From Diploptera punctata (taxonomy: Eukaryota > Arthropoda > Insecta > Blattodea > Blaberidae): 64,000 nucleotides of DNA. This document shows, in pieces, positions 46,390 to 56,800 of the stretch; the stretch's first letter is position 1, and every line of letters begins with the position of its first letter. The position numbers and the translations under genes were made by a program. The stretch is from contig JASPKZ010007281.1 in NCBI GenBank assembly GCA_030220185.1, forward strand, positions 636,001 through 700,000. Direction: 5' to 3'. The notes below the pieces were generated by a model. It did no database searches, had not been told where the DNA came from, and saw only the letters and a list, made by a program, of their open reading frames with translations.

Positions 46390-47275
46390 TTTCTTTTATT
46401 CTTTTTGTGAACCTGTCTTCGGTCATTATTTCCATATGACCGTATAATTTTAATTGATTGTTTTTTTGTGGAATCCACAATTTAAGTGTGAACATTTTTC
46501 CTTTGTTTAATTGCACTGTTTCTTATTTTATCTCTTCCAGAAACTCCATCTGACGTCTCCAAAAATCAATTTCTACCTAATTTAAATTATTGTTATAGAT
46601 TTGAATGGCCATGTTTATGCACCATACTTCATATTACACATTCTTGTATTATAACCTCAGTACGATGGTTGTCCGTTTATATAAAATGCTTGGCAACGAT
46701 TAACATGCGGAATTATTATAGGGGCTGTAATCGTCATCTTTGTATTTAATTATATATAACAACTGCAGGGAACAAAGGAAGCCGCTGGATAACCATCATA
46801 GTGAGACGATAATACTCAAATGTTTGTTTCTGTATGTTATGATTCCATAAAACATTATTTGGCATTGATATTGCAGATTTGCCCATATTTGTCCTCTCAT
46901 TAATTTCAGCATCATGATTTGAAATCTGCACTAATTTTTGTCCACAAATATACATATTTGTCACATGTTTTTATTTTTACATGTCCGTATTCTAAAACCA
47001 AATATTTTGTTTCAGCTCTTATTACCATATATTTCGCATAATGAAAATTTATTTTTAATTCCCATTTTTTGTATTCCTTCTTCAGTTTCTCTTTTTCATT
47101 ACTCTAAATACTTGTAATCTTCTGCCAATAGTAGCTGATAATAATCATAAAATAACAATTAAAGAGTTTCTTTTTTCTACTATTACATTGCTACACATTT
47201 GTTTTTCAACTGGGTTAAGGCGTTTCGTACATATATTTTGAATAAGAACGGAGATAAACCAGCATCCTTGTCTAA
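46390..47275 (-). pseudogene. LINE reverse-transcriptase 3' half, proximal flank of the satellite
   Basis: Reading the minus strand from about 47275: LDKDAGLSPFLFKIYVRNAL, equivalent to the RQGCxLSPxLFNIY motif, then YDYYQLLLAEDYKYLE near 47140, a decayed YADDQLLLAED motif C. Next KKEYKKWELKINFHYAKYMV, AETKYLVLEYGHVKIKTCDK, then AEINERTNMGKSAISMPNNV and LWNHNIQKQTFEY. Toward the satellite it reads LYGHMEIMTEDRFTKRIKE and enters the first satellite unit without losing frame. Stops and frameshifts show it is dead. It is the upstream part of the element whose end lies at 40838-40916. Confidence 0.82.
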
Positions 47276-47424
47276 ATTATTTTATTATTATTTTATAAAG
47301 GCCATTCAGGCAATAACACAGTGTAAATTAAAAATTGAATCATACAAACAAAACAAGCAATAAATGCTTTGAACTCTGGTTGGTTGAGCAAAAATTTTAC
47401 AAAAAAATATAAAATTAAAAATAT

Positions 47425-47825
47425 ATAAAAAACATAGTTCAGAGCATTTTAATATATGGTGTTGAAGTTTGGCAAATTCCTACCTGGGAAGTGAAAAGAA
47501 TTTTAAGTACAGAAGTGGATGTTTGTAGAATATCAGCTGGAAAATCTAGAATTGATAGATTACGAAATAAAGAATTAAGGGAAATTATGAGTGTACAAAA
47601 GGAGCCGGACATCATAGACATTATAGAAAAGAATAGATTGTAGTGATATAGTCATTTCAAAAGGATGCCAGAGCAAAGATGGCCTAAACTTATTATGGAA
47701 TGGATCCCAATGGAAAAGGAGGAAGAAAGGAAGACTAAAGAGAATTGGAGGAAGACAGAGAGGAATTGCATTTGGATTCCAGAAGACGGCGGCAGCTATC
47801 ATAATACTGGACGATGATGATTATT
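47425..47825 (+). pseudogene. LINE C-terminal fragment
   Basis: Plus-strand frames read VQSILIYGVEVWQIPTWEVK, TEVDVCRISAGKSRIDRLRN, KELREIMSVQKEPDIIDIIE, then FKRMPEQRWPKLIMEWIP and EERKTKENWRK. This is the YGxExW to GRPxxxW segment of a LINE polyprotein, with a double stop near 47641-47646 and a GAT-type tail. The family differs from S and from the satellite-bearing LINE. Confidence 0.82.
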
Positions 47826-48117
47826 TTATAAAGTAATTAAACTTTTATCTAATATTACTTTACAAGAATACTTGTAATAATATTGTGTAAACGAATTTTG
47901 TTGAATATTGTAAAAGTTGGAAGAGTTAAACATACAGTTGTTATATAAATAAAGTGTAGGTATATAGTATGCACTTTAAGATATATTCACTTTCAATGAA
48001 AATTTGGTTCAAGTAGGTTATTTATTATAGTTATATTTTATAGATTAAGAATTATTTTGTTCTTCGTGGTCTACCATTCAAGAAATCTCAATGTTTTCTA
48101 CAGCGAGATCAATATAT
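47826..48117. other. Unassigned non-coding sequence
   Basis: No recognised feature. Confidence 0.5.
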
Positions 48118-48119
48118 TA

Positions 48120-48754
48120 TTGGACAGCAGACGCGGGGTAGTGCGATAACGAAGGCTTACACATGCAGCCACGGGACTTGAAATGTGCGCTGACTCAGTA
48201 GTATACGAGTACATCCCACGCATTCACGGTCACAGTCAGATAGTGTGCTTCGAGTAGATAAGGTGCTCAGTCGCTTTTCCTTGTAAACTGAATGAAGTAT
48301 GTATAAGTTACTTCAATTTTAAAATTTGTATCTTATAAAACAGATGTGTATAAGTGTAAGCTGAATGACGTGTGTATAAGTATAAAGTGTAAACTGTATA
48401 ATGGCAAATATGTTTTTCTACTGAACAACGTGCATTTATTTATGATCAATATTTGTTATCTCAGTCTGCTAGCCAAGTACGAAGACTTTTTAAAACACGA
48501 TTCCCGGGTGTAAACATTCCGTCACGTTCAACAGACCATAATCTGTACAACAAATTTTATAAAGAGATGTCAAAATGTATGTACAACGAAGGTGAACAGT
48601 TCCAGCATCTGCTTCACTAAAGTTGGTAAGTACGAGAACTTGTAAAATAGTTGCGAAAATGTTGTATGGTTGTATCACCGCGATCCTACGCTGTTCGTTC
48701 CCCGCCGCGAGTGCGTCAGCAGTGTATAGTGAAATCCCCGCGACTGCTGTCCAA
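48120..48754 (+). mobile_element. Internally deleted Tc1/mariner-type mini-transposon
   Basis: Flanked by TA (48118-48119 and 48755-48756). The terminal inverted repeat is ttggacagcagacgcgggg on the left, with one mismatch on the right. The remaining coding segment (48401-48620) reads TEQRAFIYDQYLLSQSASQV and RRLFKTRFPGVNIPSRST, a transposase N-terminal helix-turn-helix, running straight into YNEGEQFQHLLH and a stop, a typical transposase C-terminus. The whole catalytic core is missing. A one-base slip in the T run at 48413-48417 separates the ATG at 48401 from the frame. Confidence 0.8.
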
Positions 48755-48756
48755 TA

Positions 48757-49619
48757 CTAAAATGATCGCACTGTGTAAGTGAAAATGTAAGCCAAAGGAA
48801 TAATATAAATCACCTTTAATACTACAACTGCACTGTAACACATGGGATGACGCCATTGGGTGGCTAATTGTGTGACTGAGGATTAGTAGTAGTAAAAGTA
48901 GTTTACTTAACCACGTTCTTTAACAACTGAAGCCATTAGAGTTGGTATTCGTATATGGGCGTGTGACGACCGACAAATTGTTGTCAGTCAATGCACATTT
49001 CAGGCTTGTAGTTCGATATAAACTTAAATTTTAACATAAGTGGAGAGAACTTTTATACTTCAGGCAAGATTTAATGCCATAATCTTCAGATGTTTGCGCT
49101 GGAAATGTCAAATTTCGGTTCGGATGCAATTATATTGTCTACATAGGAAACAGAGGGCAAAAAAATCTAGCACTAATTTCTGTACCAAAAATGTAAACTT
49201 CATTATTTCCACTATTTTATATATTTTACGTTTTAATCCCAAGGACTGCAGATTTACTATGTGAAATATTAAATTCATCTGAAATTCCCCAACTTTTCTT
49301 ATTTCTCTATTATCGTCGGTCAAATCTTAAAGATGTGTAGAGAGCAAATACATTAAAAAAAATGTTTATTATTTTTTTAAATTTTAATCATGGGACAGTG
49401 AGGTCTTGACAGACTGGGAATAAACTACAGGAAAAGGGATTGGCCATAAATATTAGTAAGATAAATATAAAGGGTGGATCAGACTCTTAGCTGCAGTGAA
49501 AGCAACTGATCTATGGTGAACTCCAGAAATAGTCTCTGGTCCTCCTGGTTGCGGGTTGATGCTTAATTGCCAGCTCCTCATACATTGTAAAAAATTTAAT
49601 GCTAAAAAACGGAATATAT
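48757..49619. other. Unassigned non-coding sequence
   Basis: No gene recognised. A GC-richer patch at 49425-49580 may be repeat-derived but has no second copy here. Confidence 0.45.
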
Positions 49620-49690
49620 AGTAAAAGAAAAAAATTTATAATTTTGTTGAAGATACCTGTGTATATAACATAAATAATCCCGAAATAAAA
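49620..49690 (+). mobile_element. Short 3' tail shared with 63900-63975
   Basis: 'gttgaagatacctgtgtata' followed by 'cccgaaataaaaaaaa' matches the sequence near the window end, where it follows LINE C-terminal codons. Probably the 3' UTR of the same LINE family. Confidence 0.5.
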
Positions 49691-50436
49691 AAAATTAAAA
49701 TATGATGTCGTTCAAAACGTGGTACGGTCTTCGGCAGAGGAGAAGAGAATGAAACATGTCACGAACGAGTATTACAGGACATGACAGATTTTGAATATCG
49801 TGGTACGGCATTCAAAATGAATGGAAATTGGAGCAAACATATTGACGTTGAGTTTGTTTTAAAGGGAAAGAGTAATTTAACTGTATGATCGGTATTCTGG
49901 GTTGAGTTTCTGATATTCCAGTAAAGATTTACAAAAAATACGATTGTGAGACCAGTAAAAAATACACTGCGATGGTGAGATTTGGGGTTTGCAAAGAACA
50001 AAAAGAATAAATGTATAGACTAAGCATTTTTAGATACATATTCTGACTTAGGATTGTTTCTAGCTGTATAAAGTTATTCTAATTGGGTCATTTCAGGATG
50101 ACATAAATTAAACTTACTCGAGTAAGCCCTGCTGTTTTCATCCAATCCATAGTGAATTGATTAGAGCAATTTGCTATCATCCACCAAATTAGGAACATAG
50201 ATACGGAATTCAAACAAGGTTAGGAGGCGCCTCCAAAATATTGTAATGTTTTGGGTATGTGAAAAGTTATGCGAAAATTGTTATGATGTATGGAGAAAAA
50301 TCATGAGGAGGTACTTGGATATAAACCAAGCAAGATATTCTGGCACGTGTTACAAGGAATGTTCACTGTGCTTACAAAGAGAAAATAACAGTTTTGCGAA
50401 AAATAATTAAATATAGACTTAATAGTGAGTGGAGAA
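49691..50436. other. Unassigned non-coding sequence
   Basis: No recognised feature; an 80-codon minus-strand stretch at 49759-50001 has no motif. Confidence 0.45.
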
Positions 50437-51180
50437 CATATTAATCGACTCACCTCATATAGTTTCAAACTTCTTTGATACCGACGGTTTCAGACAATAT
50501 CATGTCCTTCTTCAGTCATGGCGTCCACTGATGAAACTACGTGATTCTTGATTTCTTTAGTGACATCACGTCTTGTGCTGCCATCTTTCATTGGGATTAT
50601 AAACTTTGCAATTAAAATTTTATCCACTGGAATATCAAAACTCATAGATCGATATTTATTCTTATGAATTGAATATCGTTTCCCAAATTGTCAATTCCAA
50701 CGGTTTATCCAATTGTTCCAAAAGTTTCGCTTCTTTTTCAATTTTATGATGTTCTAGTAAACTATGTGCAGCAATTGCTGATTTTTCAATTTCACAATTT
50801 TTAATATTTCTAAAATGTTCTTTAGTGCGTGTTTCTAAATTCCATTTTATTTTCCTATGTACACTTTGCTACAATCATTACAATTAATTTGATAAATTCC
50901 AGATTTCTTACTGTCTGGGATGTTGATTTTTTATTGGTATTTAAAAGTTTTTCCAGACTAAATTTATTAATTGGTGCCAAAGTAATGCTATATTTGTCAA
51001 ATATTTTTTTTGAAATTTCCTATGTACTATTGGATGGTAACTAATTTTCTTGAAATTCTTCTTTTCTTTACTAACCATTTGTAGGGTAGAGCATTCTTTA
51101 AGTTGTTTTATCTTTCTGAATTTCTTTAATTTGTTAGATATTGTAATATAATTAAAACCGTCTTTATAAATGGTAATCTT
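50437..51180 (-). pseudogene. Penelope-like element 3' fragment with GIY-YIG endonuclease
   Basis: Penelope-like retroelements combine a reverse transcriptase with a C-terminal GIY-YIG endonuclease. The minus strand here, across frameshifts, gives SGIYQINCNDCSKVYIGK (about 50840-50900), the GIY...YIG signature preceded by the CxxC-type spacing, then a decayed ETRTKEHFRNIKNCEIEKSA segment, SLLEHHKIEKEAKLLEQLD and PLELTIWE. The final part matches the arms of the palindrome at 37846-38422: MSFDIPVDKILIAKFI, then AMTEEGHDIV and a stop. Upstream of GIY-YIG a few residues of the reverse-transcriptase C-terminus survive. At least two frameshifts, so inactive. Confidence 0.78.
50470..50522 (-). ncRNA. 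Candidate hammerhead ribozyme remnant in the second Penelope-like copy
   Basis: On the minus strand: CTGAAGA (50509-50515), a GACAT/TTGTC hairpin, GAAA (50488-50491), stem III ACC-GTC-GGT, then A. Compared with the palindrome copy, the first stem II pair changes from A-U to G-C and one stem III pair from U-A to C-G, i.e. pairing is kept. Stem I is only three base pairs. Confidence 0.38.
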
Positions 51181-51535
51181 TATGGATCTTTATAAATGGT
51201 AATCTAAATATTTCATCATGCAGCTAACCGGCAAGTGATCCCCTGTTGATGCATAACTGTCAAACAAGGAAAACAACTTACAATATCCTGTATTGTTAGT
51301 TTGGCGCTGCAGTAAATAATTGCAGATTGACTTAAATTTAAACTTACTTTTCTCGAAACTTACATAATGGCGCATAGCCGGTTGTCGCATAATGTCGTCC
51401 TATTTTAATGTAGTTGTAATGTACCTATTTTCTTCGTTTTTTTTATATTATTACTAAACATCGATTTATGATACGGACTGTCAACACATGTACTGCTAAC
51501 TGCCGTGCGACCCATTTGTAAATAATGTTATAATG

Positions 51536-51537
<2 letters not shown>
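51181..51537. other. Unassigned non-coding sequence
   Basis: Includes a 22-bp tandem duplication of 'gtttataaatggtaatctt'-type sequence near 51160-51205. No gene seen. Confidence 0.4.
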
Positions 51538-51572
<35 letters not shown>

Positions 51573-51655
51573 TAATATAATAGCAATAATAATAACAATA
51601 ATAATATTAATAATAATAGTAATATTAATAGTAATATTAATATTAATAATAATAA
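51538..51655. repeat. (AAT)n microsatellite, imperfect
   Basis: AAT runs with AAC, AGT and ATT variants. Confidence 0.95.
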
Positions 51656-51913
51656 TGTTTTATTTATTTTATATTACAGTGTATTTACTCTAATAACATC
51701 CTACTACTATATTTTTTATGCAAATTAGTTATGGATTTAGAATTTCAAAAACCAGAATTAATGCATTAAAAAATCTGTTACAGCTTGAATCCAAAATTTC
51801 GATGTAAACTACATTAGGAGAAGAAAACAAATAACTGTGCATTAAGAGTTCGGATTGCAATAAACAGTTCAAGTGCTTTTAAACATTCATGTATTTACTT
51901 AATTATTACAGAA

Positions 51914-52175
51914 TGTCAATAAAAACCCAAATCACAAATTAAAAAAGTTAATAGAGTCAACGCGTTTCAGTAGCGTTTCAAGACTTAATATCAATGGCTA
52001 AATTCAGAAATTCAATACTTCTATTCTAAAACAAGCAAGTTAGAAATTCATTCCTATAACCCTTGGAGAAAAAAACCAGTCAATATTAAGTGTTGATAAT
52101 GGTAGCGTCGTTACTGAAACGCGTTGACCCTTTTAACTTTCTTTTTTTAAATTGGTGATTTGGGTTTTTATCGAC
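51914..52175. mobile_element. Palindromic MITE-like repeat
   Basis: The left part 'caataaaaacccaaatcaca ... gtcaacgcgtttcagtagcg' is repeated in inverted orientation at the right, 'gttactgaaacgcgttgacc ... gatttgggtttttatcg'. Arms are about 75 bp with small indels, and the centre is about 100 bp. No coding sequence. Confidence 0.7.
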
Positions 52176-52269
52176 GTTGTATAATACAAGTTTTTATCGC
52201 CAAGAAGATCCTATTTATTAAATCATTTAATTATGTTTTATTATTATATTTTATTATCTAAACTTACAT

Positions 52270-52380
52270 CAGGGAATGATACCTACTGAAAGGCCTCACA
52301 AGAGATGATTGGAGATCATAACAGGCCATTGGGCCTACAAGTTATCGGGATGGTGATTATTATGGTGATGATTGAATGTA
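52270..52380 (+). mobile_element. LINE 3' end fragment
   Basis: 'ggagatcataacaggccatt' followed by 'gggcctacaagt' and a gatgattg tail resembles the 3' UTRs at 18498-18550 and 23095-23150. Confidence 0.55.
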
Positions 52381-52395
52381 ATATTTATTTTATAT

Positions 52396-53030
52396 TGTTA
52401 CGTATCGCATAGCAACGTTTGAATTGCGCTGGCTGAGCGAGAAACGCCAGTTAGAGGACCCGCACAAACCGGCCGAAGTACCTGAAGACTGTTGACAGAC
52501 GTTTCCACCACCATCTCTTCCTCCTTTCAGACTTCGAAACATCTCGAAGGTATTTCTAAAAAAACTTTCCTCGCGCTTATAAAATGGTGGAGGCAGGAGG
52601 CCGGTCAGTCAGTTTGTGTGTGACGATTGCGACAGTAAGTTTTGCAGTGGACAGTGTTAAGAGAACGAGAAATTGTGGCGAAATTATTCAGCAATGACTG
52701 TGAAAATAGTTGTGACTGTGATAGAAATTAAAAGAAAAATTGTCAGCTAAATGCGATTAAAGGTTTACTGATAATAGTAGGAATATGTAAAGTGTTATGT
52801 GAAATTTTAAACAAATTCAGTGAGTTTCATTTACGCCGTAATATCGTACAGGAAATTCCTGCCTTCCTTGTGACTATTTTTTGTTATTTACATTTTTGTG
52901 TGTTACATAATTCTTCATAAAAATGTTACTGACATATTCAGTATGAAATATAACGTTGGAGAATATTTTGTTTATTCAGGACATTTGACTGGACTTGATG
53001 CATTTAAGCACATAACGTCTGACACACAAA
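52396..53030 (+). other. Possible LTR or promoter-like GC-richer segment
   Basis: Starts TGTTACGTATCGCATAGCAA, similar to the first bases of many insect gypsy-type LTRs. It contains a TATA-like 'tataaaat' at 52579-52586 with an initiator-like 'tcagtcag' about 25 bp downstream, and is followed near 53032 by 'tggtgagcgtggtcgag', which could be a primer-binding site. No gag/pol and no second LTR are visible, so a solo LTR, an LTR fragment or a host promoter are all possible. Confidence 0.3.
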
Positions 53031-53783
53031 TGTGGTGAGCGTGGTCGAGTTGTACCGAGAAGAATACAAAACAGTGACAACAGATAAATATTCACAAGTG
53101 GTCGTGTAGAACAAAAGAAAAGAGCACAGATTGAGGAAGAAACAAAGGAAATGTAGGGCAGTTACTTTTGTATGCTGGAGTTAGGTTTGCGAATTTATGT
53201 CAAATTATCCTAAGTTATTTACTGTTGTACTTGTCATGTAGGAGGATTCGTTTTCAAGAGGTGCTGACTTATTGTGACGTTACAATTTATGTGAAAGGGG
53301 TTGTTGCTGGTTACAGTACTGTGGGATGTTGTGTAACAAGGGAAGATGTCGAAAAGCTTGATTAACTCAGCTGAATAATATCAGAGAGAAATTTAACTTT
53401 ATACTCCGGAGGTTATAGATATAATCAGAGGCGTGCGGTGTTCAGAGCTATTACCCCAGCTGTATGACGAAAATATTACTTATAGTACATAAAAACTTAC
53501 TGCCTTGTATTTTTTTGTTAGATCCGGTAAACATGGAGCTGGCCTACTTTATTGTAAGAGGTAATTTTTCCGAAAATTATCTTGTATGTAAATTATATAT
53601 TACAGTCATTTGCATTCATATTTACTAAATTGACAAATCACATTTACAGTAACACATTAAAACGTATTAATAACGCATTTAAAGAAGTCATTGCCGATAA
53701 TAAATTCAACTGTTTTTTTCCACACGTTCGTAATAATTCAATTGTTGTTATTAAGATAATATAAATAAAGCTTCTTAAATTAA
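53031..53783. other. Unassigned non-coding sequence
   Basis: No recognised gene; short open stretches at 53168-53365 and 53582-53764 have no motif. Confidence 0.4.
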
Positions 53784-54999
53784 CAGGTTGGTATGGCGCA
53801 AAAAGTGAATATCCGAATTTCGAGATAATTTTGGTTTTAAAATGAAACTTAGGAACGTCGAAGATGAAAACATGAAAAAAAAAATTAAAAAAATTGCCGA
53901 CCATCCAGAAACAAAGCTGGAAAATAAGTTTATAAAACACTATTTCGTATATTACCTGAAGGATGTGGCTGCCATTGTGGTCGTGACGTCAGATTTGATA
54001 TTCAGACGTTAGTCCAGGGTGAAAACATGTTTTCTTCAATAGAGATGCGAAAAGATAATACATACTTGATTGTAATAAAAGTGCACTTTCCACTGGCCTT
54101 CCTACATTCCTTGAACCTCTTGTCTTGTAGCGCAGCATTCAACTACAAGCCAAGAGGTTCAAGGAATATAGGAAGGACAGTGAAAAGATGGACAGAACAA
54201 CTGTGAGGCGGAACAGGCAATTTGCCTAGCCCGTGAAGTGAAGAATAAGAATAAGAAGAAGAAGAAGAAAACTGCACTGTTGTATTATAAAATGCAATAT
54301 TGCCAATATTACGTAGCAATAGTTTGAAATTTAATAATAATCACATCCTCACATGGAGGTTCTTAAAATAAATGGTTTAACTTAATCGATTGTCGATAAT
54401 AATTGATATGTCATCGTACGTATTTCTCGAAAATGAACAACGGAAAATTAGCCGTTACAAAATATTCGATAAATAGATGTCACTTATTTATAACATAATC
54501 TTCGAAATTTGTAATATAATTTATTACAATACAATGTATAATTAATTATAACCTAAAAACTAACCTAACTTACTTCAGTTGCTCTAACCTGGGAAAGTAA
54601 TACGAATAGAATGGCATTTAGACAATGTTATATTACAGGTATGTAAATAAATTATACTATATGTATAAGAAACTAAAAGCTAACCTAAGCTACTTATGTA
54701 TAAGAATTAATTACTCTCATCTAGTTTCTTTAGTGATGGTCCGCAGATTTTCTTCGTCTTTCATCTATGGAGATCCTAAGCTTCATTTTAATACCAAATT
54801 GATATGGAAAAGGGGAGGTCTTGTTCAGTAAACTAGTGAAATGTGTATTTTCTAGTGCTTATAAAATGTTATTTTAGTGCTTTGTTTCTGGATGGTCCGC
54901 AAATTTGTTTTGTGTTCTCATGTTTAGTGGTCCTAAGCTTCATTTTAAAACCAAAATTATCTCAAAAATCGTATGTCCACTTTTTGCACCGTAACCTAG
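53784..54999. mobile_element. Non-autonomous DNA element with long inverted ends
   Basis: The left end 53784-53945 ('gcgcaaaaagtgaatatccg', 'gagataattttggttttaaa', 'gaccatccagaaacaaagc') matches the reverse complement of about 54850-54999. A second, diverged copy of the right arm sits just inside (54733-54815). The interior contains a LINE fragment (54091-54275). No transposase is recognised. Confidence 0.65.
54091..54275 (+). mobile_element. LINE 3' end with inverted 5' segment
   Basis: The plus strand from 54134 encodes AKRFKEYRKDSEKMDRTTVR and RNRQFA, then a stop and an (AAG)n tail, matching the LINE at 62785-63110. The first 40 bp (54091-54130) are the inverted complement of 54143-54182 (12-bp loop), i.e. 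the same LINE segment in opposite orientation. Confidence 0.8.
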
Positions 55000-55033
55000 C
55001 AGGTTACTGTAGCTGACAAAACGTATCGCATAA

Positions 55034-55060
55034 TTTTATTTATTTATTTATTTATTTATT
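55034..55060. repeat. (ATTT)n microsatellite
   Basis: Six or more ATTT units. Confidence 0.95.
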
Positions 55061-55199
55061 GTATTTCGTAAAAATACAGCTACCCTAACATAAATTAAGT
55101 ATTGTAAATTAAAAATTGTGGAATTGGCGCTTTCAAAATCAGCCAATCATATTACGTTTCATGAATCGATAAGTCGAAAGGTCATTCGACCTTGTGTAT

Positions 55200-55545
55200 T
55201 TCCGATTGAGGGTCTTTCCACTTTTCAGCGGTTGCCCTTTTACCAGCCGGCTGCTGGCCCTTCACATCCACATGTGTCAATCACAGAGGTAGATGATCAA
55301 CAGCCAGTGTAGCGGTGACATGTGGTTAGCATGTCGAGTCCCTCAGCCGTTATAGCTGGTTCCTCAACCTGGAGCCGCTACTTATTGTAGCTACCCAATT
55401 GCCTCACGATGCTGGGTGGGCACCGGTCCCATACTGGTCGAAATACCATTAGAAAATTTCTTCCCCCATGGAGACTCGAACCAGCGCAAGTCCCGTAGCT
55501 CTGCGCCAAGGCTTCCTACCTTAACCGCTCGGCTACGGCGCGGGA
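55200..55545 (-). mobile_element. SINE family C (tRNA-derived), copy 1
   Basis: The tRNA-like head is at the right on the minus strand: 'agtcccgcgccgtagccgag', 'cggttaaggtagg' (A box) and GGTTCGAGTCTCC (B box, about 55470-55482). The body runs to 'ctcaatcgga' at the left. It is flanked by the 9-bp duplication cttgtgtat (55191-55199 and 55546-55554). It is collinear, with no indel, with the copy at 62318-62667. Confidence 0.92.
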
Positions 55546-56454
55546 CTTGTGTATACTTATTCTAATTGTGACGTTTCTGGGTTCAGCTAGCTGGTGCTCA
55601 ATAAAGAATAGATGGGATCAGACACATGCTTCGTCTAGCGAGTTATAGCAGGCAGATTCATTTGGTGGATTATCGCTAGCGAAATAGCTGGTGTTGATGG
55701 CGATAACATAGAGGGACCACTCTGTGTGTTCCTCTATGGAGTTAATGTGAAACGCAAAAGGCTTCGTAAAACCCAATGCGATAGTCTGCTGTCACGGCGG
55801 GAATTTTGAAATTTGATGTTAATGCGTAATTGATTTGAATGAAATTTGGCAAATATATTATTTTATATTAATCCGAAATTATCAATGTAGGCTACTACAG
55901 TGCTGCGTAGCTGGGGTGAATGCACGCCACTGGATATAATGTGTACACAGTTCAGTTGATATAACAACTGATAATTTATAGTCAAATTCATCATTTAGAG
56001 TGCTTATTTACCAATGTCAGTGAGCACTTTTATATTATTACTTTTTCATATTATATCTTATTACAATATATTATGGCCTTCACATGGCCTTAAATGGGTT
56101 TATATTTTTTATTATTTTAAGTTTTATCCGATTACAGTACATTAAAGTCTTAAAATGACTGTTATACGGATCACTGCAATATCCTACATATAGAGTTACG
56201 GAACCGGTCCACTCTTCTCCAACATATAATTAAAACCCATGGAAAACATAATTAGTAATTTTACATGTTAATACGGAAGGGTACATTGGCCTACTATACA
56301 GCTTTATTGACATAACATTATGTAAAATATTATTTCATTTTAGGCTAACTTAAGTAAATTATTTCGCACTCAGTAAAGTACCCTTTTAAAATAATTAATC
56401 AAGATGCATTTCATTATAACATTTGGAAGTAATGATTGAATAAATGCATCATTG
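55546..56454. other. Unassigned non-coding sequence
   Basis: No recognised feature. Confidence 0.5.
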
Positions 56455-56800
56455 CCACGGTAGATGACACTGACGAATGTCATTATTCTCTCTGTCCTGT
56501 TGCATGGCCTGCTAGATCACTGGATTTAAACCCCCTGGATGTTTACTCTGGGGGCACCTGAAGAACGTTTATATGAACCAGTTCCTGATGTGCTTACCCT
56601 TAAACAGCGTGTCCACATCGCCTATGACGCTATTCGGAGAGAGACTGGAACATGCGAAGGAGTGAGGCAGTCCATGATACATGTGAACGCGTGCATTGCA
56701 TCTCACGGAGGCCACTTTGAACATATGTTGTGACGTGGATGCGATTATGCTGTGTACTGTGTGCCGGGATGATATGTTGTCGTTGCACGCACATCGTTCA
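56455..56800 (+). pseudogene. Tc1/mariner-superfamily transposase C-terminal fragment
   Basis: Plus-strand frames read VAWPARSLDLNPLDVYS (about 56505-56553), the 'WPxxSPDLxPxDxxLW' block of IS630/Tc1/mariner transposases, with Pro changed to Leu and a frame change after it. Then PEERLYEPVPDVLTLKQRVH, YDAIRRETGTCEGVRQSM and HVNACIASHGGHFEHML with a stop at 56731-56733. Only the C-terminal third remains; inverted repeats were not found. Confidence 0.82.

Noticed and set aside
40839..46439. Many overlapping open frames of 70-172 codons repeating KLYKIHSIDVISDRS
   Set aside because: They are the 77-bp satellite read through in shifting frames. Most start at GTG, not ATG, and their length depends on single-base indels. 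Not protein-coding genes.
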